DNA from: Bacteroidales bacterium | GTDB taxonomy: Bacteria; Bacteroidota; Bacteroidia; Bacteroidales; P3 | Assembly (NCBI GenBank): GCA_017645585.1 | Contig: JAGCOF010000018.1 | Location: 1-64,000, forward strand | DNA length: 64,000 bases | Direction of reading: 5' to 3' | Part shown: positions 25,358 through 35,332 of the stretch, one piece after another | How positions within the stretch are numbered: position 1 is the stretch's first letter | How the letters are laid out: each line of letters begins with the position of its first letter | Made by a program: the position numbers and the translations under genes | The notes under the pieces: generated by a model | Told to the model about the DNA's origin: nothing | The model's input: the letters and a program-made list of their open reading frames with translations, nothing else | Database searches by the model: none

Positions 25358-26409
25358 ACTATCAGCATCGCGTCGCCGTAGGTCGAGAAGCGGTATTTCT
25401 CCTTGATGGCCGTCTGGTAGGTCTGCATCAGCAACTCGGGGCCTGCAAAGGCGCTCACCATGATGAATTGGCTGCTCATGGGGTGATGGAAGTTGGTGAT
25501 CATCATGTCGGCAATGGAGAAGTCGTAGGGCGGGAAGATGAACTTGTTGGTCCATCCGTCGTAGGGTCGCACCGTACCGGGAATGGTCACAGCGCTCTCC
25601 ACCGCACGCATGGAGGTGGTGCCCACCACGCAGATGTGGCGTCCTTTGGCTTTGGCGTCATGGATGGCGTCGCACACCTTCTGGTCGAGGTGCATCTCTT
25701 CGGCGTCCATGCGGTGCTTCGAGAGGTCCTCCACCTCGATGGGCTTGAACTCGCCCATGCCTGTGTGCAGCGTCAGCTCCACCCACTTCACGTCTTTTAT
25801 CTCCAGGCGCTTCAGCAACTCGCGGCTAAAGTGCAGGCCTGCTATCGGCGCCGCCACGCTGCCCTCCACCTTGGCGTAGAGGGTTTGGTAGTCCTTGGCG
25901 TCGTCCTTCGTAATGTCGCGCAGACGGCGCAACTCATCGGGGATGGGGGTGCGGCCCATGCCCTTGACAATCGACATGAACTCCGCATGGGTGCCGTCGA
26001 ACAGGAAACGTATCGTGCGTCCGCGGCTGGTGGTGTTGTCAACCACTTCGGCCACCAGTGCGTCGTTGGTACCGAAATATAGTTTGTTGCCAATTCTAAT
26101 CTTCCTGGCGGGGTCCACAATGACGTCCCACAGGCGCATTTCCTCGTTCAACTCGCGCAGCAGCAGCACCTCGATGCGGGCGCCCGTCTTCTCCTTCTCG
26201 CCCTCGAGCAGCGACGGGAACACACGGGTGTTGTTGGCCACCACCACGTCGTCCTTGTCCACATACTCGATGAAATCCTTAAACTGACGGTGTTCCACTT
26301 TGCCGCTGTCGCGGTGCAGCACCAGCAAACGTGCCTCGTCGCGGTTGCGCACAGGCTTCTCAGCGATTAACTCCTTCGGAAGATTAAATCTGAATTGCGA
26401 TAACTTCAT
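25354..26409 (-). CDS. queA: S-adenosylmethionine:tRNA ribosyltransferase-isomerase
   Basis: 351 residues, complete. QueA transfers and isomerises the ribose of SAM to preQ1-tRNA, making epoxyqueuosine. Characteristic segments: [57 protein letters not shown] and [18 protein letters not shown]. First gene of a queA-rarA pair. The AT-rich upstream region has a box with one extra T (TATTTTTTG) but no clean consensus promoter. Confidence 0.97.
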   Translation of the reverse strand: MKLSQFRFNLPKELIAEKPVRNRDEARLLVLHRDSGKVEHRQFKDFIEYVDKDDVVVANNTRVFPSLLEGEKEKTGARIEVLLLRELNEEMRLWDVIVDPARKIRIGNKLYFGTNDALVAEVVDNTTSRGRTIRFLFDGTHAEFMSIVKGMGRTPIPDELRRLRDITKDDAKDYQTLYAKVEGSVAAPIAGLHFSRELLKRLEIKDVKWVELTLHTGMGEFKPIEVEDLSKHRMDAEEMHLDQKVCDAIHDAKAKGRHICVVGTTSMRAVESAVTIPGTVRPYDGWTNKFIFPPYDFSIADMMITNFHHPMSSQFIMVSAFAGPELLMQTYQTAIKEKYRFSTYGDAMLIV

Positions 26410-26515
26410 TATTTTCTGTCTTCAAAAAATATACCCTATAACGTATAATTTTTTGATATGGTATATTTAGAATAAAATATTTTTTCTACATCCCAGATAT
26501 TTGTTCGAAAAACAT

Positions 26516-26792
26516 GTCGTGCACGATATAAATGGGTGGTTGATGGTCGTTGTAGACGTGAGAGTTGAGTCATGTGACGTGAGAAAAAGGCTTCTCAACA
26601 CTCATGCCCCAACTTTTACATCTCATTATGCGAGTAAAAATCACAGTTTCAGCGTATATGATATCGGGGTTCCGCCGCACCCCCTCCGACTCTGGTCCGA
26701 CTCAAGTCCGAGTCAACTCCGAGTGATGTCCGACTACAGTCGGAGAAAAGGTGGTGCACATACGATGTCGATACGGATATGTCGTGCACGAC
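26516..26792 (-). repeat. Palindrome-bounded intergenic element, copy A
   Basis: GTCGTGCACGAT (26516-26527) and GTCGTGCACGAC (26781-26792) bound a 277-bp unit that holds an 11-bp-phased array (26684-26749) of TCCGACT/TCCGAGT heptamers. Read on the minus strand it aligns with copy B: palindrome, then a short tract with GTGCACC and TTTT, the array, then GTCGGAGGGGGTGCG and a GATATC palindrome tract. It occupies most of the 477-bp spacer between queA and the DUF58 gene; 26800-26830 adds diverged heptamers of the TTGGTGG type. Confidence 0.85.
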
Positions 26793-26886
26793 ATAAATTG
26801 GTGGTTGGTGGGTTGTGGTTGGTAGGGGGACATATTATTTTTAGGGTGCCGCATTCGGTTCGGCACCTTCACTATCGGGAGCAAAA

Positions 26887-27819
26887 TCATTTGCTCCCTT
26901 CACGCTTGAGCAGGAAGGGAAGGATGATTTGGTGGAAGCCCTGGGCGATGTCAACGGGGATGTAGTCGATGCGGTATTGCAGGGCGCGCTGCTGCAGGTT
27001 GGCCTGTTGCTGGAGCATCTCGCGGCTGTAGGCTTCGGCGACTTCGGAGGGCTGCAGGCGCACCTGGCGGCCGGTCTCAAGGTCGATGAATTGGTGCGGC
27101 CGTGCGTCGTAGTCGAGCAGCAGTTCGTGGCGCCGGTCGAAGGTGTGGAAGAGAATGACCTCGTGCTTGTTGTGGCGCAGATGGCGCAGGGCGTCGAAGA
27201 GGGCCTCTTGATTGCTTGAGTCGCTGGAAAAGGCGTCGGTGAAGATGACGACGAGTGAGCGGCGGTGCATCTGCTCGGCGGCCAGGTGGATGGCGTCGGC
27301 GAGGGCGGTGGTGCGCATCGGGCGCTCGTCGGCCTTGACAGGTTGCAACAGCTCGTCGAGCAGGCTCAGAAGGTAGCGCTGGTGGATGGCGTTGCTGCGG
27401 CAGGGAGTCTGACGGTCGATGCCGTTGCTGAGGAGGGTGAGGCCGAAGGCGTCGCGCTGGCGGTGCAGCAGCTCGATGAGCACAGCGGAGGCGTAGACGG
27501 CAAAGGTGAGCTTGTTGGGGTGCTCGGCGTCGCCCTGACGCTCGAGCGGGAAGAGCATGGAGGTGCTCTGGTCAATCAGCAGCTGGCAGCGCAGATTGGT
27601 CTCTTCCTCAAATTGCTTGACAAAGAGTTTGTCGGTGCGGGCGTAGAGGCGCCAATCGATGTTGCGTGTGCTCTCGCCGGTGTTGTACTGCCGATAGTCG
27701 GAGAATTCGGCCGAGAAACCGTGGAAGGGGCTACGGTGGCGGCCTGTGATAAATCCCTCGACCACTTGGCGTGCAAAGAAGTCGAGGGATTTGTAGCGTG
27801 AAATCTGACTTTGGTCCAT
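26887..27819 (-). CDS. DUF58 (vWA-like) protein
   Basis: 310 residues. The DUF58 core HGFSAEFSDYRQYNTGESTR with NIDWRLYARTDKLFVKQFEE is followed by a von Willebrand A-like region with a MIDAS-type motif (LLIDQSTSM). The family normally works with MoxR AAA ATPases and BatA/B proteins in envelope or aerotolerance operons; none of those partners is adjacent here. Start at 27819, 118 bp downstream of trxA across a 9-nt-repeat spacer. Confidence 0.9.
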   Translation of the reverse strand: MDQSQISRYKSLDFFARQVVEGFITGRHRSPFHGFSAEFSDYRQYNTGESTRNIDWRLYARTDKLFVKQFEEETNLRCQLLIDQSTSMLFPLERQGDAEHPNKLTFAVYASAVLIELLHRQRDAFGLTLLSNGIDRQTPCRSNAIHQRYLLSLLDELLQPVKADERPMRTTALADAIHLAAEQMHRRSLVVIFTDAFSSDSSNQEALFDALRHLRHNKHEVILFHTFDRRHELLLDYDARPHQFIDLETGRQVRLQPSEVAEAYSREMLQQQANLQQRALQYRIDYIPVDIAQGFHQIILPFLLKREGSK

Positions 27820-27830
27820 TCTTTATATAG

Positions 27831-27930
27831 TAGTGCAGGGGAGTGCCGGAAGTGCAAGGAGTGCAAGACAATAGTATATCAGAGACATTTGTCCTGCACT
27901 CCCTTGTACTACTCAGTACTTCTTTGCACT
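27831..27930. repeat. 9-nt-period array with inverted partner
   Basis: Units of the AGTGCAAGG/GAGTGCCGG type repeat about every nine bases near 27831-27868, and the reverse complement (CCTGCACTCCC, TTTGCACTCC) follows at 27894-27930. It fills the spacer between trxA and the DUF58 gene and could fold as a hairpin. Confidence 0.7.
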
Positions 27931-27937
27931 CCAAAAA

Positions 27938-28246
27938 TTACAGCAGTGCGTTCAGCTTCTCGGTAAGCGTCTCTTTGGCCACGAGGCCTACACTCTTGTC
28001 CACCAGCTCGCCGCCCTTGAAGAAGAGGACGGTGGGGACGTTGCGGATGCGGAAGCGGGCGGCGAGGTCACTGCACTCGTCCACGTCGGCGGTGCCCACG
28101 ATGGCGCGGCCTTCATATTCGGCAGCTACTTCCTCGACGCGGGGGGCCAGCGCTTTGCAGGGGCCGCACCAGGTGGCGCCGAAATCAACCATCACCGGCA
28201 TGCCGGAGTTCATCAGTTCGTCGAAATTCTGTTCTGTGACTTTCAT
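27938..28246 (-). CDS. trxA: Thioredoxin
   Basis: 102 residues with the WCGPCK active site (Cys27, Cys30) and the cis-Pro loop RNVPTVLFFKGGE. Cytoplasmic disulfide reductant. It has no signal peptide. It lies 35 nt after der in the same orientation, with an 8-nt repeat (ATTGTTTG, ATTGCTTG, ATTGTTTA at 28261-28284) in the gap that reaches the der stop. Confidence 0.95.
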   Translation of the reverse strand: MKVTEQNFDELMNSGMPVMVDFGATWCGPCKALAPRVEEVAAEYEGRAIVGTADVDECSDLAARFRIRNVPTVLFFKGGELVDKSVGLVAKETLTEKLNALL

Positions 28247-28281
28247 GTTATAAATGTTTTATTGTTTGATTGCTTGATTGT

Positions 28282-29586
28282 TTATTTGGCCCTGAAGTAA
28301 ATGGTCATGGGGACACCGTGGAAGTCCCACAATTCGCGCATGCGGTTCTCTACGAAGCGTTTGTAGGGGTCGCGCACATACTGCGGCAGGTTGCAGAAGA
28401 AGACAAACTGCGGGTAGGGGGTGGGCAGCTGGGTGACATACTTGATCTTGACCCATTTGCCTTTGACCGAGGGTGGCGGGTTCTGCTCCTTGACGATGGG
28501 CAGCAGGGTGTCGTTGAGCTCGGCGGTGCTGATGCGGCGGCTGCGTGCCTCGTAGACGGCACGGGCGGTCTCGAGCACCTTGAAGATGCGCTGCTTGTTG
28601 ATGACCGAGGTGAAGACGATGGGCACGTCGTCGAAAGGAGCGATGCGTTCGCGGATGAGGAGCTCGAAGTCGCGGTGGGTGTTTGTTTCTTTCTCCACCA
28701 GGTCCCACTTGTTGACCACGATGACCACGCCCTTGTGGTTGCGCTGGATGAGCGAGAAGATGTTGAGGTCTTGCTGCTCCAATCCTTGGCTGGCGTCGAG
28801 CATGAGGATGCACACGTCGGCAGCCTCGATGGCACGCACGGAGCGCATGACGGAGTAGAACTCGAGGTCCTCGCTGACTTTGCTCTTGCGGCGCAAGCCG
28901 GCGGTGTCGACAAAGTTGAAGTCGAAGCCGAAGAGGTTGTAGCGCGAGTAGACGCTGTCGCGAGTGGTGCCTGCAATGGGGGTAACCACCGAGCGCTGCT
29001 GGCCGGTAATCATGTTGATGAAGGAGCTCTTGCCCACGTTGGGGCGGCCCACCACAGCGATGCGGGGCAGGCCGTCGGTGACGTCGTCCTCGCCGTCGGT
29101 GAAGTCGCGCACCAGCTCGTCGAGCAGATCGCCGGTGCCGCTGCCGGTGATACCGGCAATGGGGTAGGGGTCGCCGAGTCCGAGGCCGTAGAACTCCGCC
29201 AAGCCGTCCATCTGCGCCGAGTTGTCCACCTTGTTGGCAGCCAGCACTACGGGCTTGGGGCATTTGCGGAGCATTTCGGCCACGTCTTCGTCCATCGGCG
29301 TGAGGCCCTCGCGGGCGTCAACCACGAAGAGTATCTTGTCGGCCTCGTCGATGGCCAGCGCCACCTGCTTGCGGATTTCCACCTCGAACTCGTCGTCGCC
29401 ACCCATGACGTAGCCACCGGTGTCGATGATGGAGAATCGTTTGCCGTTCCAATCGGAGTGGCCGTACTGTCGGTCGCGGGTGACGCCACTGGTTTCGTCA
29501 ACGATGGCGTCGCGGCTCTCGGTGAGGCGGTTGAAGAGGGTGGACTTGCCGACGTTCGGGCGTCCTACTATGGCTACAATGTTCAT
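28282..29586 (-). CDS. der: Ribosome biogenesis GTPase Der (EngA)
   Basis: 434 residues with two tandem GTPase domains: P-loops [14 protein letters not shown] (residue about 8) and [14 protein letters not shown] (about 178), NKVD and NKWD specificity motifs, and the C-terminal KH-like domain (about 350-434). Essential for 50S subunit maturation. It starts 3 nt after the DUF5723 stop. Confidence 0.97.
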   Translation of the reverse strand: MNIVAIVGRPNVGKSTLFNRLTESRDAIVDETSGVTRDRQYGHSDWNGKRFSIIDTGGYVMGGDDEFEVEIRKQVALAIDEADKILFVVDAREGLTPMDEDVAEMLRKCPKPVVLAANKVDNSAQMDGLAEFYGLGLGDPYPIAGITGSGTGDLLDELVRDFTDGEDDVTDGLPRIAVVGRPNVGKSSFINMITGQQRSVVTPIAGTTRDSVYSRYNLFGFDFNFVDTAGLRRKSKVSEDLEFYSVMRSVRAIEAADVCILMLDASQGLEQQDLNIFSLIQRNHKGVVIVVNKWDLVEKETNTHRDFELLIRERIAPFDDVPIVFTSVINKQRIFKVLETARAVYEARSRRISTAELNDTLLPIVKEQNPPPSVKGKWVKIKYVTQLPTPYPQFVFFCNLPQYVRDPYKRFVENRMRELWDFHGVPMTIYFRAK

Positions 29587-29589
29587 TTA

Positions 29590-31086
29590 TTAGCGTTTGC
29601 CGATAAGCACGTTGAGACCGAACTTGAGATTGAAGGCTTTCACATCGGTCAGGTAGAAGTTGCTCATGTAGTCAACCATCACATAGGACTGAGCGACGGT
29701 GCCAACAGAGAAGATGAGGCCGGCGCCCGGGTTGACCATATTGTCCATGAAGTTGAATTTGCCGCTGCCGTCGAATACCATCGAGGAGCCCACGATGACC
29801 TCTGCCCAATTGAAGAGGTTGGCGCTGAACGAGACGGTGGTGTTGTGACGGAAGGTGTTCTTTACATTGCCGCTGAGGTCAAGCTCGCTATAGTTCTTCT
29901 TGCTCAACAGGCCACGGTCGAACTGTCCGTGGAAGAGAATACCGGCGCGGAGTCTCTTGAGGAAGGTGTAGCTGACGCCCACATTAATCTTGGTGGGCAC
30001 GTTGAACCAATAGTCGCCCTCGTTGAGTTGGGCAACAGGTGTCATGTTGAGCACCTGCTGTGAGAACATGGCCTTCAGAGTGTCGGCGTTGAATTGGCCG
30101 CCATTGATGAGTGAGCTGACATTTAGATTGTCGGTGCTGAAGGTGAATGTACCACCTTGGCCGCCACGAGGCACCAAGGTGTTGACGTTGTTTTGCCAAT
30201 GGATGCCGGAGGTAAGGTCGATGACGGAGGCCGAAATGGAGATAGGACCGAAGTCATATTTGAGGCCGAAATCAAAGGCCATGCCGGTGTTGCCGCTGAA
30301 GGGGTCGAACATGGTGTTGATAATCTCGCCCAGGTGGCTGCGGAGGCCGCTGAAGGACGACATGATGTCGCCACCCGTGGTGTCGAGGGGGACGGGCAGG
30401 GTGGCCTGCAGCTTGTAGTAGACGTTGGCTGTCACCTCGTCGAAGTTCTCGCCTGTCTCGAAGGTGACGCGCGTCTCGTCGGTCTGGATGTTCATGATAC
30501 CCGACAGCAACTTGGCGTGCACACCGAAGGTCAGCGGAATGACCGACAGACGGTAGCCGGCGCCCACGCTGGTCTCCATGTAGGCCTGCATGTTGAACAG
30601 GTCACCGTCGAGCAGCGTTATCTCGGGGATGGGGTTGCCGTTGGCGTCCACGTTACCATCCAGCAGGGCGTTGATTACCGACACGGGGATGCCCAGGTTG
30701 GTGTTGACGACCAGGCGGGTGTTGAAGTCCATGAAGAAGTTCTTCACCTTGAAGCCCATGCCGATGATGTTAAAGTCCATGGTGTTGCGGAACACGCTGT
30801 TTTCACCCAGCTTGTGCAGCACGTCGTTCACGTCAATGATGCTGCGCTGCTCTTCGGGGTGATAGACCACAATCTCGTTCAGGGCCAACGGAAGTCCCAT
30901 CTGGAAACTCGTGCCAGGCATCTGCAGGTAGAAGCCACACTTGGGGAAGAGGGCCGGGTTGAGCATATTGTTCTGCGGTGCACGCTGTGCGTGGTAGAAG
31001 AGATTGTTGGTCTCGTTGTATTGGGCGCTGGCGCTGCCGACGGCGAGCGCAAAGATGGCGGCGAAAATAACTAAACTCTTTTTCAT
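29590..31086 (-). CDS. DUF5723-type outer-membrane-associated protein
   Basis: 498 residues from MKKSLVIFAAIFALAVGSASA, a clear signal peptide; an ATG five codons upstream (31101) is less likely. Many short amphipathic strands and glycines (GAGYRLSVIPLTFGVHAKLL, AFDFGLKYDFGPISISASVI) predict a beta-barrel, consistent with the Bacteroidota DUF5723 family. Role unknown; perhaps an outer-membrane porin-like or assembly protein. Coupled to der (3 nt) and to the lipoprotein upstream (18 nt). Confidence 0.8.
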   Translation of the reverse strand: MKKSLVIFAAIFALAVGSASAQYNETNNLFYHAQRAPQNNMLNPALFPKCGFYLQMPGTSFQMGLPLALNEIVVYHPEEQRSIIDVNDVLHKLGENSVFRNTMDFNIIGMGFKVKNFFMDFNTRLVVNTNLGIPVSVINALLDGNVDANGNPIPEITLLDGDLFNMQAYMETSVGAGYRLSVIPLTFGVHAKLLSGIMNIQTDETRVTFETGENFDEVTANVYYKLQATLPVPLDTTGGDIMSSFSGLRSHLGEIINTMFDPFSGNTGMAFDFGLKYDFGPISISASVIDLTSGIHWQNNVNTLVPRGGQGGTFTFSTDNLNVSSLINGGQFNADTLKAMFSQQVLNMTPVAQLNEGDYWFNVPTKINVGVSYTFLKRLRAGILFHGQFDRGLLSKKNYSELDLSGNVKNTFRHNTTVSFSANLFNWAEVIVGSSMVFDGSGKFNFMDNMVNPGAGLIFSVGTVAQSYVMVDYMSNFYLTDVKAFNLKFGLNVLIGKR

Positions 31087-31104
31087 TGCTGTGTCCTCCA
31101 TTGT

Positions 31105-32469
31105 TTAGTTATTATTTTTGTTACCACCCATCAAATCCCAATTGAAGTTGATTTTGGGATGCAGTTGGATATACATCTTCATGCTCAGACCGTCGCTCTT
31201 CTTGATTTGCACCGGAGCGTTGCCGTTGGTGCTCACCAGCAGGTCAATCCTGATCTTCTCGGTGTCGAGGAATTTCTCGAGGCTCTCCATGTTGAGCGGT
31301 ATGGAGATGGGCGGGTTGGTGATGCCCGGGTTCAGCGAGTCGGCCTCGCCGTTCAGCACTGCGCACGACGGAATGCCCTGATAGGGGAAGAGCACGCCCG
31401 TCGAGTCGCCGTTGGCGTTCAGGAAGGTGCCGTTGAGGTCGATGTTCAGCGGGATGCCGTTCTCCACCACCAGCTTGAGGATGACCAGCGAGTCGAGGTC
31501 GGCGTCGATGATGCTGTCCAGACGGCCCTCCAGCAGGTCCTTCATCTTGTTGAAGGTCTCGCGCAGGGCGTTGTCGTTAGCACTCTCGCCCGAGCCGCGG
31601 TTGATGTCGATGGGGTAGCTGTATTTCAGGTGGCCGATGTGCACATCGAAGGGGAAGGTCACCGTCACGTCGGCACCGTAGTACATCGTGGCGTTCTCCA
31701 CCGAGTCCTGCACCTCCTGGGCACGCGCGGGGTTGGTCAGCGTCAGCGTCACCATCTCGGGGTCGGCCAGGAAGCCGTTGTCGATGTTCACGTCAATCTT
31801 GAAGCGGTAGGTGATGCTCTTGGGGCGCTTGTTGAAGATCTCGGCCAGGTTTACCGATGCTTGCCAGGTGCTCACATCGGTCAGGTTGTTGATGATCAGC
31901 GGCGGCACATTCTGCGTGCCCAGCGTACCCTCCACATTGTTGATGCCCACATAGGAAATCTGCAGGCTGTCGATGCTGGCGCTGCCGTAGTCGTGCAGCA
32001 GGCGCGCGGCTGTCGTGTCGTGCGACACCGTCTGCAGATGTGCCTCCAAGTCGAGCAGCAGCTCCTCAATCGTGATGTCGGCATCCTCCACCAGGCTCAT
32101 GTCCGACTTCTCGAACAGGTCGATGTCCACCGTCTTCTCCACCCATTTATGCGTGATGATCTTGGGCGAGTGACCACCCTTCGACGACGACATCTGCGAC
32201 AGCGGTGCATGGTCGCGGAAGCTCGTGTCGTAGGTGAAGATAATCAAGTCCGTACCCGGAACCATCACATTCGAGAATGTGCCGTCGAACATGCCCAGAA
32301 TGTCGCCGAAATTCATCCGCGAACTGCTGGCCAGCGGCAGCTGTAGGTTGGGTGCAATCTCGCCCTGCACATGGATGGGGCTTCTCAGCATGTCGAGGTC
32401 CTCCTTGCGGCAGGAACTCATCAATGCGGCGGCGATGAAAATACACGCCAAGAGTAATTGTTTTCTCAT
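31105..32469 (-). CDS. Hypothetical lipoprotein (454 residues)
   Basis: Lipobox AALMSSCRKE (Cys20) at the N-terminus. The rest is rich in beta-strand-like segments without obvious catalytic motifs, and includes repeated INNLTDVSTWQAS- and LDSLVILKLVVENGIPLNID-like strands. First gene of a minus-strand operon with DUF5723, der and trxA, with its own promoter. Pairing of a lipoprotein with a predicted barrel suggests an outer-membrane pair; that is inference. Confidence 0.75.
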   Translation of the reverse strand: MRKQLLLACIFIAAALMSSCRKEDLDMLRSPIHVQGEIAPNLQLPLASSSRMNFGDILGMFDGTFSNVMVPGTDLIIFTYDTSFRDHAPLSQMSSSKGGHSPKIITHKWVEKTVDIDLFEKSDMSLVEDADITIEELLLDLEAHLQTVSHDTTAARLLHDYGSASIDSLQISYVGINNVEGTLGTQNVPPLIINNLTDVSTWQASVNLAEIFNKRPKSITYRFKIDVNIDNGFLADPEMVTLTLTNPARAQEVQDSVENATMYYGADVTVTFPFDVHIGHLKYSYPIDINRGSGESANDNALRETFNKMKDLLEGRLDSIIDADLDSLVILKLVVENGIPLNIDLNGTFLNANGDSTGVLFPYQGIPSCAVLNGEADSLNPGITNPPISIPLNMESLEKFLDTEKIRIDLLVSTNGNAPVQIKKSDGLSMKMYIQLHPKINFNWDLMGGNKNNN

Positions 32470-32534
32470 ATTATATTATGTTTTTAATTGTTTCTCAAAA
32501 TATTATAGTTATCCATTATACTATATTGCATTTG

Positions 32535-32566
32535 CAAAGTTACAAAAAAGATTTCATACTTGCAAA
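32535..32566 (-). promoter_or_regulatory. Promoter of the lipoprotein-DUF5723-der-trxA unit
   Basis: On the minus strand TTTG (32566-32563) and TAACTTTG (32542-32535) are 20 bp apart. The leader to the ATG at 32469 is about 60 nt. Confidence 0.8.
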
Positions 32567-32586
32567 AAAAAGGTTTGCGCGATACA

Positions 32587-32617
32587 TAAAAAAGGCCACC
32601 CCACGCATGGGGCGGCC
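32587..32617 (-). terminator. Intrinsic terminator of hppA
   Basis: On the minus strand GGCCGCCCC-atgcgt-GGGGTGGCC is followed by a T-run (complement of 32587-32593), about 30 nt after the hppA stop. Confidence 0.9.
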
Positions 32618-32647
32618 ACCAAAAAATCATGAAAACAAAATTTTCTT

Positions 32648-35053
32648 TTACTTGATTCTCATCTTGTAGAACGAGCGGTAGACGAAGATGAGAGCGATGA
32701 CCAGGAAGCCCACACCGAACCACGGGGCCATGTTGCGGAAACCTTCGCTGATGGCGATTTCCATGGCCAGCACACCGAAGAGGGTGGTGAACTTGATGAT
32801 GGGGTTCAGGGCCACGCTGGAGGTGTCCTTGAAGGGGTCGCCCACGGTGTCGCCGACAACCGAAGCGTCGTGCAGCGGGGTGCCCTTGGCCTGCATGTCG
32901 ACCTCAACCACCTTCTTGGCATTGTCCCATGCGCCACCGGCGTTGGCCATAAAGACAGCTTGGAACAGGCCGAAGACAGCAATCGAGATGAGGTAGCTGA
33001 TGAAGAGGCACACGGCATTCTGACCACCGATGCTCTCGGGACTCGACAGGCAAGCGAAAGCAAGGGCGAAGCAGAAGATGGCGATGAAGATGTTGATCAT
33101 ACCACGCTGGGCGTAGTTGGTGCAAATCTTGACCACTTCCTGGCTCTTCTCGATGTCGGCCTTCTTTGGGGCGTTGGGGTCGAGCTTGATGTTGTCCTTG
33201 ATGTACTCCACAGCACGGTTGGCGCCGGTGGTCACGGCTTGCATCGAAGCGCCGGTGAACCAATAGATGACGCAGCCGCCCAGGATGAAGCCGAGGATGC
33301 TGTAGGGATTGAGCAGGTTGAGGATGCTCTCGGGGGCGATGCCGAGGGTCTTCTGTATCATCAGGATGAGGCTGAAGATCATCGTGGTGGCACCCACCAC
33401 AGCGGTACCGATAAGCACGGGCTTGGCGGTAGCCTTGAAGGTGTTGCCGGCGCCGTCGTTGGCCTCCAGGTAGTACTTGGCCTTCTCGAAGTCGGGCTTG
33501 AAGCCGAACTCGCTCTCGACCTCCTTGGTGGTCTTCTCGATGTCGTCCTCGATGAGGCTCAACTCATAGACGCTCTGAGCATTGTCGGTCACAGGACCAT
33601 AGCTGTCGACGGCAATGGTCACGGGGCCCATGCCGAGCATGCCGAAGGCCACGAGGCCGAAGGCAAAGATGGTGTAGTAGGGGCCGAAAACAGGCTCGAT
33701 GTTGAAGGCTGTGGAGGCGAAGTAGGCGATGACCATCAGCACGAAGAAGACGATGCCGGTCCAGAAGCCGCCCATGTTGCCAGCCACCAGGCCGCTGAGG
33801 ATATTCAGCGAGGCGCCGCCTTGCTCAGAGGCTTTCACCACCTCTTTGACATGCTTCGAGGTGGGGGAGGTGAAGAGCTTGGTGAACTCGGGGATGAGGG
33901 CTGCACCGAGGGTGCCGCAGGAGATGATGACGCTGAGGGCGAGCCACAGGTAGGGCATACCGTCCACGCTGCCCAAGATGAACCAGCTGGCGCAGAAGGT
34001 GCCGATGATGCTCATGATGGAGGTAATCCACACCAGCGAGGTCAGCGGCTGCTCAAAGTTGATGTCGTCGGCCTTGTTGTACTTGGCCTTGGCGATGGCA
34101 CCATTAATATAATAGGAGAGGACCGAGGCGATGATACCCAGAATACGCATGACGAAAATCCATACCAACAGCTTGACCTGCATGTCCATGCTGGGCACGG
34201 CCAGGAGGATGAAGCTCACGAGGGCCACGCCGGTGACGCCGTAGGTCTCGAAGCCGTCGGCGGTGGGTCCGATGCTGTCGCCGGCATTGTCACCGGTGCA
34301 GTCGGCAATGACGCCCGGGTTGCGGGGGTCGTCCTCGCCAATCTTGAAGACCACCTTCATCAGGTCGCTTCCGATGTCGGCAATCTTGGTGAAGATACCG
34401 CCGGCGATACGCAGGGCCGAGGCGCCGAGGCTCTCACCGATGGCGAAGCCGATGAAGCACGAGCCCGCCAGATTCTCGGGCATAAAGAGCAGGATGGTGA
34501 GCATGAGGACCAGCTCGACGCAGATCAGCACGATGCCGATGCTCATACCGGCACGCAGCGGGATGTTGAGCAGATCGAGGGGTTTGCGACGCAAGCTGGC
34601 GAAGGCCATGCGGGCGTTGGCGAAGGTGTTCATGCGCACACCGAACCAAGCCACGCCGTAGCTGCCCAGGATGCCGATGACGGTCCAGGCGAGGATGAGC
34701 AGCACAGCGCCACCGTTCATCTTGCTCAGCACGCCGAAATACAGCGCGATGGCGGCACCGATGAAGAGGAACAGGAGCAACAGGAACTTGCCCTGCTGCT
34801 TGAGGTAGGTCGAACAGGTCTTGAAGATGACGTTGCCGATTTCGAGCATCGACTTGTGGGCCTTCAGTTTACGTACTTTGCTGAACTGCCAGAAACCGAA
34901 CAGCAGTCCGAGCACCACCACGGCGAAGCCCCAATAGAGGATGGAGGCGTCGGCCGAGGCGGCAAATCCTTTCGGCATTTCGAGGTCTGCTTCGCTGGCG
35001 AAAGTCAAAATAGGAGCGGCCAGCGCGAGCAATGTAGTGACTAACTTCTTCAT
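32648..35053 (-). CDS. hppA: Membrane-bound ion-translocating pyrophosphatase
   Basis: 801 residues, about sixteen membrane helices. It hydrolyses pyrophosphate and pumps H+ or Na+. Substrate-binding motifs: EDDPRNPGVIADCTGDNAGD with SIGPTADGFE, and the distal DNAKKVVEVD and DTVGDPFKDTSS. The site that usually reads GNTTAA (K+-dependent) or GNTTKA (K+-independent) reads GNTFKA, so a Lys occupies the key position, favouring K+ independence; this is inference from family rules. The N-terminus looks like a signal peptide followed by an acidic loop. Single gene with its own promoter and terminator. Confidence 0.95.
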   Translation of the reverse strand: MKKLVTTLLALAAPILTFASEADLEMPKGFAASADASILYWGFAVVVLGLLFGFWQFSKVRKLKAHKSMLEIGNVIFKTCSTYLKQQGKFLLLLFLFIGAAIALYFGVLSKMNGGAVLLILAWTVIGILGSYGVAWFGVRMNTFANARMAFASLRRKPLDLLNIPLRAGMSIGIVLICVELVLMLTILLFMPENLAGSCFIGFAIGESLGASALRIAGGIFTKIADIGSDLMKVVFKIGEDDPRNPGVIADCTGDNAGDSIGPTADGFETYGVTGVALVSFILLAVPSMDMQVKLLVWIFVMRILGIIASVLSYYINGAIAKAKYNKADDINFEQPLTSLVWITSIMSIIGTFCASWFILGSVDGMPYLWLALSVIISCGTLGAALIPEFTKLFTSPTSKHVKEVVKASEQGGASLNILSGLVAGNMGGFWTGIVFFVLMVIAYFASTAFNIEPVFGPYYTIFAFGLVAFGMLGMGPVTIAVDSYGPVTDNAQSVYELSLIEDDIEKTTKEVESEFGFKPDFEKAKYYLEANDGAGNTFKATAKPVLIGTAVVGATTMIFSLILMIQKTLGIAPESILNLLNPYSILGFILGGCVIYWFTGASMQAVTTGANRAVEYIKDNIKLDPNAPKKADIEKSQEVVKICTNYAQRGMINIFIAIFCFALAFACLSSPESIGGQNAVCLFISYLISIAVFGLFQAVFMANAGGAWDNAKKVVEVDMQAKGTPLHDASVVGDTVGDPFKDTSSVALNPIIKFTTLFGVLAMEIAISEGFRNMAPWFGVGFLVIALIFVYRSFYKMRIK

Positions 35054-35095
35054 ATAGTATAAGTTTTATTATTTTAATAATAGAAATTCGGGACA

Positions 35096-35103
35096 CAAAT
35101 ATA
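35096..35103 (-). promoter_or_regulatory. -7 element of hppA (TATATTTG)
   Basis: Minus-strand TAnnTTTG box 42 bp before the ATG; no TTTG at the right -33 spacing. Confidence 0.6.
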
Positions 35104-35159
35104 AACAATTTTTAACAAATGGAACATTTTTTTTCAATTTTAACTTTTCAATTCCCCGA

Positions 35160-35325
35160 TTCATTCTCCCGCCTGTCGGCGTAATCCAAAAAATCTTTTT
35201 TGATCTCCCCGCCTACGGCGGAAATCCTGTAAATCTTATAACACACTCCTCAGTCACTGTGTGACAGCTCCCCTAAGTTAGAGGAGGGGGACCGCCGCAA
35301 AGCGGTGGTGGAAGAGTGTGTCTTG
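35160..35325. repeat. Intergenic repeats between hppA and the T9SS gene
   Basis: Two copies of CCGCCTNCGGCGNAATCC type followed by A-rich AAATC (35168-35240; the family also seen inside rluB), and then a compound hairpin sequence (35241-35325) with outer arms ACACACTCCTC / GAGTGTGT and inner hairpins CCCCTAAGTTAGAGGAGGGG and ACCGCCGCAAAGCGGTGGT. The latter resembles widespread gut-bacterial intergenic palindromes. Confidence 0.75.
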
Positions 35326-35332
35326 GAGTGTT

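Noticed and set aside
25358..25555. 66-residue N-terminal extension of RarA
   Set aside because: It is an alternative frame of queA; the family start [10 protein letters not shown] lies at 25357 in an ATGA overlap.
28270..30063. 597-codon plus-strand frame antisense to der and the DUF5723 gene
   Set aside because: Der is certain on the other strand; the product is low-complexity and has no motif.
32870..35044. 724-codon open frame antisense to hppA
   Set aside because: The sense strand is an unmistakable pyrophosphatase. The antisense frame is open only because of GC-rich third positions and reads as low-complexity Gly/Asp/His/Glu.
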